Shown here piece by piece: positions 38,894 through 47,445 of a stretch of DNA of 64,000 bases (within the stretch, counting starts at the first letter, position 1; the number at the start of each line of letters is the position of its first letter). Both the position numbers and the translations under genes were made by a program. The DNA is from Limisphaera sp. (GTDB lineage Bacteria > Verrucomicrobiota > Verrucomicrobiia > Limisphaerales > Limisphaeraceae), in contig JANWVC010000013.1 in NCBI GenBank assembly GCA_025057755.1, forward strand, positions 62,001-126,000, written 5' to 3'. The notes under the pieces are model-generated. The model had not been told where the DNA came from. It was given only the letters and a program-made list of their open reading frames with translations, and did no database searches.

Positions 38894-39090
38894 CGATTGT
38901 GCCCTTGCGCCGGTCGAAGCTGGCCAGCCAAAGGCTTAAGCCCTTGCATGGTCTGGGACCGGCAATGAGGTCGCAGGGTCTTAGCCGGCGCATCTTGCAT
39001 CCGTGTGAAAGTTGGTTGCCAATTGCCGCAACAAACCCAAAGTGAGGTGCGCCCGTTTGCAGGGGAGAGATGATGGCCGAGGAGGCATTC

Positions 39091-39942
39091 ATGATTCATC
39101 CCACGGCCATCATCGACCCTGAGGCCCAACTCGATCCCACGGTAGTCGTGGGGCCCTATGCGGTGATCGGTCGGGATGTTGAGCTGGGTCCACACTGCGT
39201 GGTGGGACCGCATGTGGTGTTATGGGGCCGACTAAAGGCGGGTGCACACAACCGCTTTCACGCAGGCTGCGTCATCGGCGATGCACCTCAAGACCTGAAA
39301 TATCAGGGTGATTCCACTGGCATTTGCATCGGCGATTACAACGTATTCCGAGAACATGTAACTGTTCATCGCAGCAATCGGCCGGAGGAAGACACCTGGA
39401 TCGGCTCGCACAATCTGTTCATGGCCCATGCGCATATAGCGCATAATTGCCGGGTCGGCAACCATGTGATTTTGGCCAACGGTGCCCTGCTGGGCGGGCA
39501 CGTCGTGATCGAGGACCGGGCGTTCATTTCCGGCAATTGTTTGGTGCATCAGTTCGTAAGGGTAGGCACGCTGGCCATGATGCAGGGCGGCGCAGCCATT
39601 AGCTTGGACCTGCCACCGTTCACCATTGCATGGGGAGACAACAGCCTGGCCGGCCTGAACGTAGTGGGATTACGCCGCGCAGGCATGCCTCCTGATGTGC
39701 GACTGGAACTTCGGCGGTTGTATCGTTTCTTGTTCCTATCCGGGCGCCCCCTCCGGCAGGCTGCCGCCGAGGCTCGAGAAAGGTTTCACTCCGAAGCGGC
39801 CCAAACCCTGATCCGGTTTGTTGTTGAAAGCCGGCGCGGTCTCTGCCGACATGTCACGCGAGCGCGGGGCGTCCAAAGGAAGCCGATTGACTCGGAATTT
39901 GAAAGCCCGTCCCGTTCCGGACAAGAAGGCGACCTCAGCTGA
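39091..39942 (+). CDS. lpxA: Acyl-ACP:UDP-N-acetylglucosamine O-acyltransferase LpxA
   Basis: First enzyme of lipid A synthesis: transfers a 3-hydroxyacyl chain to UDP-GlcNAc. The start at 39091 follows GAGGAGG by 5 nt; the ATGs at 39070/39073 sit too close to their G-rich site. The 283 residues form a left-handed beta-helix of hexapeptide repeats (IHPTAIIDPEAQLDPTVVVG onward) with catalytic His region FMAHAHIAHNCRVGNHV, GGHVVIEDRAFISG, and the C-terminal helical bundle from GLRRAGMPPDVRLELRRLYRFLF. About 25 basic residues extend past the usual end. lpxD and fabZ are not adjacent. Implies an outer membrane with LPS. Confidence 0.93.
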   Translation: MIHPTAIIDPEAQLDPTVVVGPYAVIGRDVELGPHCVVGPHVVLWGRLKAGAHNRFHAGCVIGDAPQDLKYQGDSTGICIGDYNVFREHVTVHRSNRPEEDTWIGSHNLFMAHAHIAHNCRVGNHVILANGALLGGHVVIEDRAFISGNCLVHQFVRVGTLAMMQGGAAISLDLPPFTIAWGDNSLAGLNVVGLRRAGMPPDVRLELRRLYRFLFLSGRPLRQAAAEARERFHSEAAQTLIRFVVESRRGLCRHVTRARGVQRKPIDSEFESPSRSGQEGDLS

Positions 39943-39969
39943 GCCCGGCAGCTGGGGCGCTACAGCCGA

Positions 39970-42900
39970 TCATGAGCTCGCTGGCGCGGACGGCGCGACC
40001 GGACGCAATCGCACCAACAAGTCTTTGGCTTCCACCACATCGCCGCTGGCCACCAAAATCTCAGCCACCTCGGCATCTTGAGGCGCTTGCACAGTAGTCT
40101 GCATTTTCATTGCTTCCAATGCCAACAACCGGTCGCCCTTGCGCACAGTCATCCCCACGCTAATGGGAAGGGCCGTGATAACACCCGGGATAGGCGCGCC
40201 CACTTGCCAAGGATCACTTGGGTCAGCCTTGGGCCGGGACTTGACCTTGGGTTGTACCGACTTGTCGACCACCACCACTTGGCGCGGCATGCCGTTTAGT
40301 TCAAACGCAACGACGCGTTTGCCCTCTTCATCCACCGGGCCCACACTGATAAGACGAATGAACAGGGTTTTGCCGGGCTCGAGATCCACCGTGATCTCCT
40401 CGCCGGGCTTCATTCCGTAGAAAAAGGCGGGCGTGGGCAGTACCGAAAGGTCGTCGTACGCAGCCCGAGTCTTTGCAAACTTCAAAAACACGTCCGGATA
40501 CATGAGATAACTGAACACGTCGTCGCGTGTGACCTCCCGACGCAAGCGAGTCGTCAGTTCCTGCCGGACGACTTCCAGGTCGATCGGCTTGAGCCGCGCG
40601 CCGGGACGACCCCGATACGGTTTGCGATCGCCCAGCACGATTTTCTGCAACTTTCGGGGCCAACCGCCCGGAGGTTGCCCCAACCCGCCCATTAACATGT
40701 CCACCACGGATTCGGGAAAAGACAAACTGCCCGGCTTGAGCTTCAACACGTCCGCCGGCCTCAACCCGCGGCTAACCAGGAAAATGGTCATGTCGCCCAC
40801 CACCTTGCTGCTGGGCGTCACCTTCACAATATCGCCGAAGAGCTGATTCACCTCCGCGTAGGTCCGTTCAATTTCGGGCCAGCGATCCAGCAGGCCCATG
40901 GCCGCTGCTTGCTCCTTCAGATTCGTGTACTGTCCGCCCGGCATTTCATGCACGTACACCAGCGCGCTACCAGAACGAGGCGACGTGTCAAACGGCGCAT
41001 AAAATTCGCGTACGGCCTCCCAATAGTCCGCCAGTTCATTCAGCGCCTCCAGGTCCAGCTCTGTATCGCGCGGATGCCTCTGCAAGGCGGCCACAATCGA
41101 ATTCAGGCACGGCTGACTGGTTGAACCGGACAGGGGGGCAATGGCCAGGTCCACGATGTCCGCTCCGGCTTCCACCGCCGCCAGCACGCTGGCTGAAGCA
41201 ATCCCACTGGTATCGTGGGTGTGAAAATGCACGGGCAGGCCGATCTCTTCCTTGAGCGCGCGGACCAGGGCGCGCGCCGCGAAGGGCTTGCACAGGCCGG
41301 CCATGTCTTTGATGCCCAAAATGTGGGTCCCCATCCGCCTCAATTCCCGTGCCAACTTCAAATAGTAATCCAGCGAATATTTAGTCCGGCGTGGGTCCAA
41401 AATGTCGCCGGTATAACAAATGGCCCCCTCACAAAGCGCGTGCGTCTCCTGCACGGCCTCCATGGCCACTTTCAAATTCGGCAGGTAGTTGAGCGAATCA
41501 AAGATCCGGAACAGGTCGATCCCTTGGGCCGCCGCATGTTTGACAAAGCCGGCTACAACATTGTCCGGATAATTCGAATATCCCACCGCATTCGACCCCC
41601 GAAACAGCATCTGGAAACAGATGTTCGGCACCAGTTCACGAAGCCGGCGCAAGCGCTCCCACGGATCCTCATAAAGGAAACGCATGGAAGTGTCGAACTT
41701 GGCGCCACCCCACATCTCCAGACTGAACAGGTTCGGCACGCGTCGGGCCAACACCCCAGCCACGCGTTCCATGTCATACGTCCGCAAACGTGTGGCCAGC
41801 AGCGACTGGTGCGCATCCCGAAAGGTCGTGTCCGTCACCAATACCCGCCTCTGCGATAAAATCCACTCCGCAAACCTCTGCGGGCCCAAGTCCAACAACA
41901 GTTGTCGCGTGCCTGGAGGCGGTGGCTGGCGCAGGTCGCAAGCTGGAACCCGGGGCCGCGGCAAGGATTTGGGCTGCCATCCCTTGGCCTGGGGGTTGCC
42001 ATTCACGATGACCTCACCCAGAAACGTCAACAACTTGGTGGCTCGATCCCGCCGCGGGGCAAACCGGAACAGTTCCGGCGTCTCGTCAATCATCGTGGTC
42101 GTGGCCAGGCCGCGCCGGAACACTTCATGCCGGATGACATTCTCCAAAAACGGGATATTCGTCTTCACGCCGCGGATCCGGAACTCCCGCAAGGCACGAT
42201 CCATGCGCTGACAGGCGATTTCAAACGTTCTTCCGTAGGCCGTCACCTTGACCAGGAGCGAATCATAAAAGGGTGTAATGACTGCTCCGGCGTAGCCCAT
42301 CCCTCCATCAAGTCGCAGGCCAAATCCGCCCGCGGAGCGATACGTCAGAATGCGGCCGTAATCGGGCGCAAAATTGTTCTCCGGATCTTCCGTCGTGATG
42401 CGACATTGGATGGCATACCCGTTGCGGGGGATCTCCTCCTGAGGCGGGATCCCCACCTCCGGATCGAATAACGACCGTCCCAACGCCACCAGCATTTGCG
42501 ACCGGACCAAATCGATGTTGGTAATCACCTCCGTCACGGTGTGTTCCACTTGGATGCGGGGATTCATCTCGATGAAAAACCAATCGCCCCGATCCATGTC
42601 CACGAGGAATTCGATTGTCCCGGCGTTGTCGTACCGGATCTCTCGGGCGATGCGCAACGCCGCATCGCAAATCTGCTGACGCAACGACTCGTCCAAACCC
42701 ACAGCCGGCGCAACCTCGATCACCTTTTGATGGCGTCGCTGCACCGAACAATCTCGTTCATGCAGGTGCACGACGTGACCGTGCTGATCGCCCAAGATCT
42801 GGACCTCAATATGCTTGGCCCGAGGAATGTATCGCTCGAGAAACACCGCGGGATTTCCGAAGGCCTTGTGCGCCTCGGCTTGGGCCTCTCCCAGCAGGGC

Positions 42901-43464
42901 CTCCAGTTGGGACGCTTCCCGAACCATGCGCATGCCCCGTCCCCCCCCACCGAATGCCGCTTTGATCATTAGCGGGAAGCCAATGCGCCGGGCCCAACGC
43001 AGGGCTTCCTGTCGGTCTCGAACCGGTTCCGGTGTCCCCGGCAGCGTGGGGACACCCACACGCTCGGCCACTGCGCGCGCCGCTGTTTTGTCGCCCATCA
43101 ACCGCAGCAGCTCCGTTCTCGGCCCCACAAAAACAAGACCGGCCTCTCGACACGCCTGCGCGAAATCGGCGTTCTCCGACAAAAATCCATAACCCGGGTG
43201 GATCAGATGAACACCTTTCTCTCGGGCCAGGCCAACGATGCCTTCGATGTCCAAGTAGGCCCCCACTGGCCCTTTGCCCTCACCGACCATGTAAGCCTCG
43301 TCGGCCTTAAACCGATGGATGGAAAAACGATCCTCCTGGGCATAAATCGCCACCGTGCGGAAGCCCAGTTCAGTGGCCGCGCGGAAAATCCGGATGGCAA
43401 TCTCACTGCGATTCGCAGCAAGCAGTTTCAATGGTTCTGATCCAGGTCCTTTCGGGATGCTCAT
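39970..43464 (-). CDS. pyc: Pyruvate carboxylase
   Basis: Anaplerotic biotin enzyme that carboxylates pyruvate to oxaloacetate using ATP and bicarbonate. At 1,164 residues it is full length in one chain. It has a biotin carboxylase domain (KLLAANRSEIAIRIFRA, HPGYGFLSENADFA, FGGGGRGMRMV, ERDCSVQRRHQKVIE, EMNPRIQVEHTVTE), a carboxyltransferase domain (DTTFRDAHQSLLATR, EMWGGAKFDTSMRFL, LFRGSNAVGY, HTHDTSG), an allosteric linker, and a C-terminal biotinyl domain with LEAMKMQT, the Lys being the biotin site. Stands alone, convergent with lpxA. It supports gluconeogenic or fermentative carbon flow. Confidence 0.97.
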   Translation of the reverse strand: MSIPKGPGSEPLKLLAANRSEIAIRIFRAATELGFRTVAIYAQEDRFSIHRFKADEAYMVGEGKGPVGAYLDIEGIVGLAREKGVHLIHPGYGFLSENADFAQACREAGLVFVGPRTELLRLMGDKTAARAVAERVGVPTLPGTPEPVRDRQEALRWARRIGFPLMIKAAFGGGGRGMRMVREASQLEALLGEAQAEAHKAFGNPAVFLERYIPRAKHIEVQILGDQHGHVVHLHERDCSVQRRHQKVIEVAPAVGLDESLRQQICDAALRIAREIRYDNAGTIEFLVDMDRGDWFFIEMNPRIQVEHTVTEVITNIDLVRSQMLVALGRSLFDPEVGIPPQEEIPRNGYAIQCRITTEDPENNFAPDYGRILTYRSAGGFGLRLDGGMGYAGAVITPFYDSLLVKVTAYGRTFEIACQRMDRALREFRIRGVKTNIPFLENVIRHEVFRRGLATTTMIDETPELFRFAPRRDRATKLLTFLGEVIVNGNPQAKGWQPKSLPRPRVPACDLRQPPPPGTRQLLLDLGPQRFAEWILSQRRVLVTDTTFRDAHQSLLATRLRTYDMERVAGVLARRVPNLFSLEMWGGAKFDTSMRFLYEDPWERLRRLRELVPNICFQMLFRGSNAVGYSNYPDNVVAGFVKHAAAQGIDLFRIFDSLNYLPNLKVAMEAVQETHALCEGAICYTGDILDPRRTKYSLDYYLKLARELRRMGTHILGIKDMAGLCKPFAARALVRALKEEIGLPVHFHTHDTSGIASASVLAAVEAGADIVDLAIAPLSGSTSQPCLNSIVAALQRHPRDTELDLEALNELADYWEAVREFYAPFDTSPRSGSALVYVHEMPGGQYTNLKEQAAAMGLLDRWPEIERTYAEVNQLFGDIVKVTPSSKVVGDMTIFLVSRGLRPADVLKLKPGSLSFPESVVDMLMGGLGQPPGGWPRKLQKIVLGDRKPYRGRPGARLKPIDLEVVRQELTTRLRREVTRDDVFSYLMYPDVFLKFAKTRAAYDDLSVLPTPAFFYGMKPGEEITVDLEPGKTLFIRLISVGPVDEEGKRVVAFELNGMPRQVVVVDKSVQPKVKSRPKADPSDPWQVGAPIPGVITALPISVGMTVRKGDRLLALEAMKMQTTVQAPQDAEVAEILVASGDVVEAKDLLVRLRPVAPSAPASS

Positions 43465-43594
43465 TTCGTTTCTTCCATTCTGAAAGGGAGCCTACACACA
43501 GACAATCCGGAAGCAGCATCCACCCCCGGAAGCCGCGCCGGGCCACCCATGGACGCCCCGACGTCTCTTTGCGACCGATCTCCCGCATGTCGCT

Positions 43595-44833
43595 TCAACC
43601 GATCCACAGCACCAGGAACATGCCTACAATCGTGGTCAACAGCGTGACCGGAATACCGTATCGGGCATAATCCCAGAAGCCCACTTCGCAATGTCCGCGC
43701 GCGGATTCGACCACGATGATGTTCGCCACGGAACCCAAAATCGTAAGATTCCCCGCAAAAGTGGTGGCCAGCGCCATTACTTTCCACATCAAAACCGGAT
43801 CCAGAAAATTTTCGATCCACGAGCCGGCTACGAGCACAAATGGCACGTTGGAAAACACGTTCGATCCCAGCGCCGAGAACCACGCCCAGTGCCATGCCTG
43901 CGTCCAAGGGGTGGCCCCAAACAACGGGCGCAGATGCTCATACCACTGATCTGGCAAACCTGTCCGATTGAATCCCTCCACAACGACGAACAATGCCGCG
44001 AAAAACACCAGCAAGTGCCAGTCCACCAGCTTTAACACCTCGTGCGTGTCACGCCGAGCCAGCACCATCAGGAGCGCGCCTCCACCTAACGCAGTCCAGG
44101 CCAAACGCCATCCGGCCATGAAGCCCGCAAAGACACCGACCAGGACCATCAAACTCAACGCGACCAAGCGCCTCTCCAAGCGCGGGGGCGGCCCCGTCGG
44201 CACCCGAATGAGGGCCATGCGCAGCACATCGCGAAACCCCCACCACAAAACCCCAAACGCGAGTAATAATCCCGCCACAGCCGGAAGTGCAAGCGACCGG
44301 GTAAACACGGCAAAGGGAATCCCTGACATCGAACCGATGATCATGTTTTGCGGATTGCCCACCAACGTTGCGACACTTCCCAAATTGGCGCTCATGGCCA
44401 GTGCCAGCAAATAGGGCGGCAGGGGCAACCCACCTCGCACGATCACGGCGACCACCAACGGCGTCAGCATCAAACAGACCGTATCATTCACCAACAAGGC
44501 CGACGCCAACCCCGAAACCGCCATCAACCCGGCCAACAGCCGCGTGGGCGTGCCCGCCAAGCGCAGGATCCGGTCGGCACACCACTCAAAGAATCCAGCC
44601 AGGTGCAAATAGGCTGCAATGAGCATCATCCCCAACAACAACACCAAGGTGTCGTAGTCCACCGCTTGATAAGCCTCTTCCGGCGTTAAAACGCCCGCTG
44701 CCACCATGAGCACCGTGCCCAATAAGGCTGCAGCCGGCCGGTTCAGCGGGAGGACCTTCAAACGGCGTCCACTAATCAAGACGTACGTTAGCGCAAATAT
44801 CCCAATCGCCAACCATTCCTTGCGCGCATCCAT
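43595..44833 (-). CDS. ArsB/NhaD/CitM-type membrane transporter
   Basis: A 412-residue inner-membrane protein with about 11-12 helices of the ion-transporter superfamily (SLC13/ArsB/NhaD). Two inverted hairpin-type motifs are visible: [17 protein letters not shown] with [19 protein letters not shown] in the first half, and [15 protein letters not shown] with [19 protein letters not shown] in the second. Substrate (Na+/H+, arsenite, or dicarboxylate) cannot be assigned. AAGGAGG lies 8 nt before ATG 44833, which decides against the upstream ATG at 44857. Confidence 0.87.
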   Translation of the reverse strand: MDARKEWLAIGIFALTYVLISGRRLKVLPLNRPAAALLGTVLMVAAGVLTPEEAYQAVDYDTLVLLLGMMLIAAYLHLAGFFEWCADRILRLAGTPTRLLAGLMAVSGLASALLVNDTVCLMLTPLVVAVIVRGGLPLPPYLLALAMSANLGSVATLVGNPQNMIIGSMSGIPFAVFTRSLALPAVAGLLLAFGVLWWGFRDVLRMALIRVPTGPPPRLERRLVALSLMVLVGVFAGFMAGWRLAWTALGGGALLMVLARRDTHEVLKLVDWHLLVFFAALFVVVEGFNRTGLPDQWYEHLRPLFGATPWTQAWHWAWFSALGSNVFSNVPFVLVAGSWIENFLDPVLMWKVMALATTFAGNLTILGSVANIIVVESARGHCEVGFWDYARYGIPVTLLTTIVGMFLVLWIG

Positions 44834-44933
44834 CACGCACGCCTCCTTAACCGACATACCCGCACGAGTCGCATCCGGACATCAACCCTGAGCCCGAAGC
44901 CGGCCGCCTCATGCCCCTGAAAACGCCCGGCGT

Positions 44934-47309
44934 TTATCGCCCAATGACCTCCAGAAAACCGTCCAGACGAATTTGCCTGCCCGGACGCAAGCGCAATTCT
45001 CGCTGTTGCCCGCCGTACAAAACTACGCATTCCCGACCTGTGCGGCTTCGAACAGTTGCCTCTTGCAGCCGTCCCGCGCCCCATTGAAGGTCCACTTCGA
45101 ATCCGCCCCTTGTCCGAAGACCGCGGACAGATCCATCCGGCCACGCCGATGGCAACGCGGGGAGCAGATGCAAGACAAAACGCCCGCGCTTGTCTCGCAG
45201 GTGGCTTTGCACCAGCATCTCAGCAATGCCCGCCGTAGCACCGAAATTCCCGTCAATTTGGAAGGGAGGATGCGCATCAAACAAATTGGGATACAAACCT
45301 CCATCGGCTCGACTTCCCACCGGCGCTAATAAATTCCGCAAAATCTTATAGGCATGGTCCCCATCTAAAAACCGCGCCCACAGATTCACTTTCCAACCCA
45401 TGCTCCAGCCAGTGGCTTCGTCACCGCGGAAAAGCAGGGACTGCCGCGCTGCTTGGAACAGGTTGGTCGTTCGCCACGTGATGTCCCAACCCGGATACAC
45501 CGCCCAGAGATGGGACACATGACGGTGTTTATTGTTCGGATCATCCTTGTCCTCCAACCATTCCTGCAATTGGCCTAACCGACCGATTTGATTCGGCGCA
45601 ATTCGTGCCCGCAGTCGATCCAGCTCCGCTGCCAGAGCTTCATCACGCCCAAGCAGTCGCGCAGCCTCGCTCGTCGCCTCAAAGAGACAACGAATGATTT
45701 GATGATCCATCGCAGGGCCCATCACCAACCCGCCATGCTCCGGTGAATTAGACGGCCCGCTGATTAACCATCCCGTGCGTGGGTCTTGGACGAGAAAATC
45801 TACAAAGAACAAAGCCGCCTCCCGCATAATGGGATACGCCCGTCGTGCCAAAAAATCGTGGTCCAAGCTGAATAGGTAATGCTCCCACAAATGCAAGCTT
45901 AACCAGGCCCCGCCCGTCACCCAGATGCCGTGATCACTGTGGTTAATCGGGGCGGTCCCCCGCCACAGGTCAAAATTGTGATGAAGCACCCAGCCCCGTG
46001 CGTTGTAATGATTGCGGGCGGTTCGCCGACCGGACACCATCAACTCCTCCAAAGCATCAAATAACGGTTCGTGGCATTCGGGCAGATTAGTCACCTCGGC
46101 AGGCCAGTAATTCATCTGGACGTTAATGTTGCATGTGTATTTGCTCTCCCAGGGCGGATTCAAACTCTCATTCCAAATACCCTGTAAGTTAGCCGGTTGC
46201 GTCCCCGGCCGACTGCTGGCCACCAACAGATATCGACCATATTGGAACACCAGGGCAGCCAGCCCCGGATCATCATGGTCGCGAGCCCGTTCCAGCCGCT
46301 CATCCGTGGGCAGTGCATCGCCTGGGCCCCGTCCAAGGTCGAGTCTCACACGATGCATCCAGGGACGGTGCTCCCGCACATGTTCCTGCCACATGGCTGC
46401 AAAGGACTTTCGCTGTAACCGCCGCAGGACCGCATCACAGCGCGCAACCGGATCCCCCGAAACATCCTGAAAGTTGACATAACTCGTCGCCGCGGCCAGA
46501 CAGAGCGTCACTTCATCAGCCCCTTCAATGACCAATTCTCCTCCTTCGGCACGGACGCCACCCCCTATTGTGCGCGCCTCTAAGACGGACCGAAAACGCA
46601 TGGGATTTCGAATCTCCAACTTGTTTCGCGCGTCGTAATCTCGCACCCGTCCATCCAGCGCCAACCGGTGAGTCCCCTCCACGCGAACGGTGGAGTTTGT
46701 GTGAGGACAACGGTAACCCACGCGCAACCATAACACCCCCGGCTGATCCGCTTTCAAATGCACGACGAGGACCTGATCCGGCGCGCTAGCAAACACAACA
46801 CGCTCCATCCAAACTCCTCCGGCTCGGTAGTGCACCCGGGCGACGCCCTCCTCCAAATCCAACTCACGTCGGTAATCCTGCACTTCCCCCGGTTGCCTGA
46901 ACCGCAACACCAAATCGGCAAACGGCTGGTAAGCCATCTGGCGCAAGGGCACACTCATGAACTCGCGCATTGCCAGTTGTTCGGCTTCCCGCTGTCGGCC
47001 CTCCTGCAGCAACTTGCGCAGCGTGGCCAAGTGCTGCCACGCGCCCGGTCGTGAATAGTCCCGAGGTTCCCCTGTCCACAACGTGTCCTCGTTAAACTGA
47101 ATCCGCTCTTCCCCAACGCCACCAAACACCATGGCGCCCAAACGTCCATTGCCCACCGGCAGGGCCTCTGTCCAAACCCTTGCCGGCTGGCGATACCACA
47201 ACACCCAACGCCCCTGCTCCGACCCAAACGCCGGGAACGACGTTGCCAAGACGGTGCTAAACGTAGAGACGTACGCCCAAATCAGACTCAACCCTTGCAT
47301 GCTCCGCAT
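44934..47309 (-). CDS. Glycoside hydrolase family 95 (alpha-L-fucosidase/galactosidase type)
   Basis: A 791-residue exported enzyme that hydrolyses terminal alpha-linked L-fucose or L-galactose. The N-terminal ~29 residues look like a signal peptide (LIWAYVSTFSTVLATSFPAFG). Recognisable GH95 segments: ALPVGNGRLGAMVFGG, IQFNEDTLWTGEP, NLQGIWNESLNPPWESKYT, NINVQMNYWPAEVTNLPE (the Asn-x-Asn catalytic pair region), LISGPSNSPEHG with the acid Glu, FQIDGNFGATAGIAEML with the conserved Asp, and LLPALPSAWPDGSVRGLRTRGGFEVD broken across the C-terminal beta domain. Likely periplasmic or outer-membrane directed. Confidence 0.93.
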   Translation of the reverse strand: MRSMQGLSLIWAYVSTFSTVLATSFPAFGSEQGRWVLWYRQPARVWTEALPVGNGRLGAMVFGGVGEERIQFNEDTLWTGEPRDYSRPGAWQHLATLRKLLQEGRQREAEQLAMREFMSVPLRQMAYQPFADLVLRFRQPGEVQDYRRELDLEEGVARVHYRAGGVWMERVVFASAPDQVLVVHLKADQPGVLWLRVGYRCPHTNSTVRVEGTHRLALDGRVRDYDARNKLEIRNPMRFRSVLEARTIGGGVRAEGGELVIEGADEVTLCLAAATSYVNFQDVSGDPVARCDAVLRRLQRKSFAAMWQEHVREHRPWMHRVRLDLGRGPGDALPTDERLERARDHDDPGLAALVFQYGRYLLVASSRPGTQPANLQGIWNESLNPPWESKYTCNINVQMNYWPAEVTNLPECHEPLFDALEELMVSGRRTARNHYNARGWVLHHNFDLWRGTAPINHSDHGIWVTGGAWLSLHLWEHYLFSLDHDFLARRAYPIMREAALFFVDFLVQDPRTGWLISGPSNSPEHGGLVMGPAMDHQIIRCLFEATSEAARLLGRDEALAAELDRLRARIAPNQIGRLGQLQEWLEDKDDPNNKHRHVSHLWAVYPGWDITWRTTNLFQAARQSLLFRGDEATGWSMGWKVNLWARFLDGDHAYKILRNLLAPVGSRADGGLYPNLFDAHPPFQIDGNFGATAGIAEMLVQSHLRDKRGRFVLHLLPALPSAWPDGSVRGLRTRGGFEVDLQWGAGRLQEATVRSRTGRECVVLYGGQQRELRLRPGRQIRLDGFLEVIGR

Positions 47310-47445
47310 ACGTTCAACATGAAGGTCCGCAGTCCATCAAGCCAGCCGGAAGCTCCACAGAGCCCTGCCACGCCTGGGCAGCGCCATCCAGTCCCGGCCA
47401 GGGTGACAGGAGATGCCCGGGCTCGCGCCTGTTTGAAACCTCGCA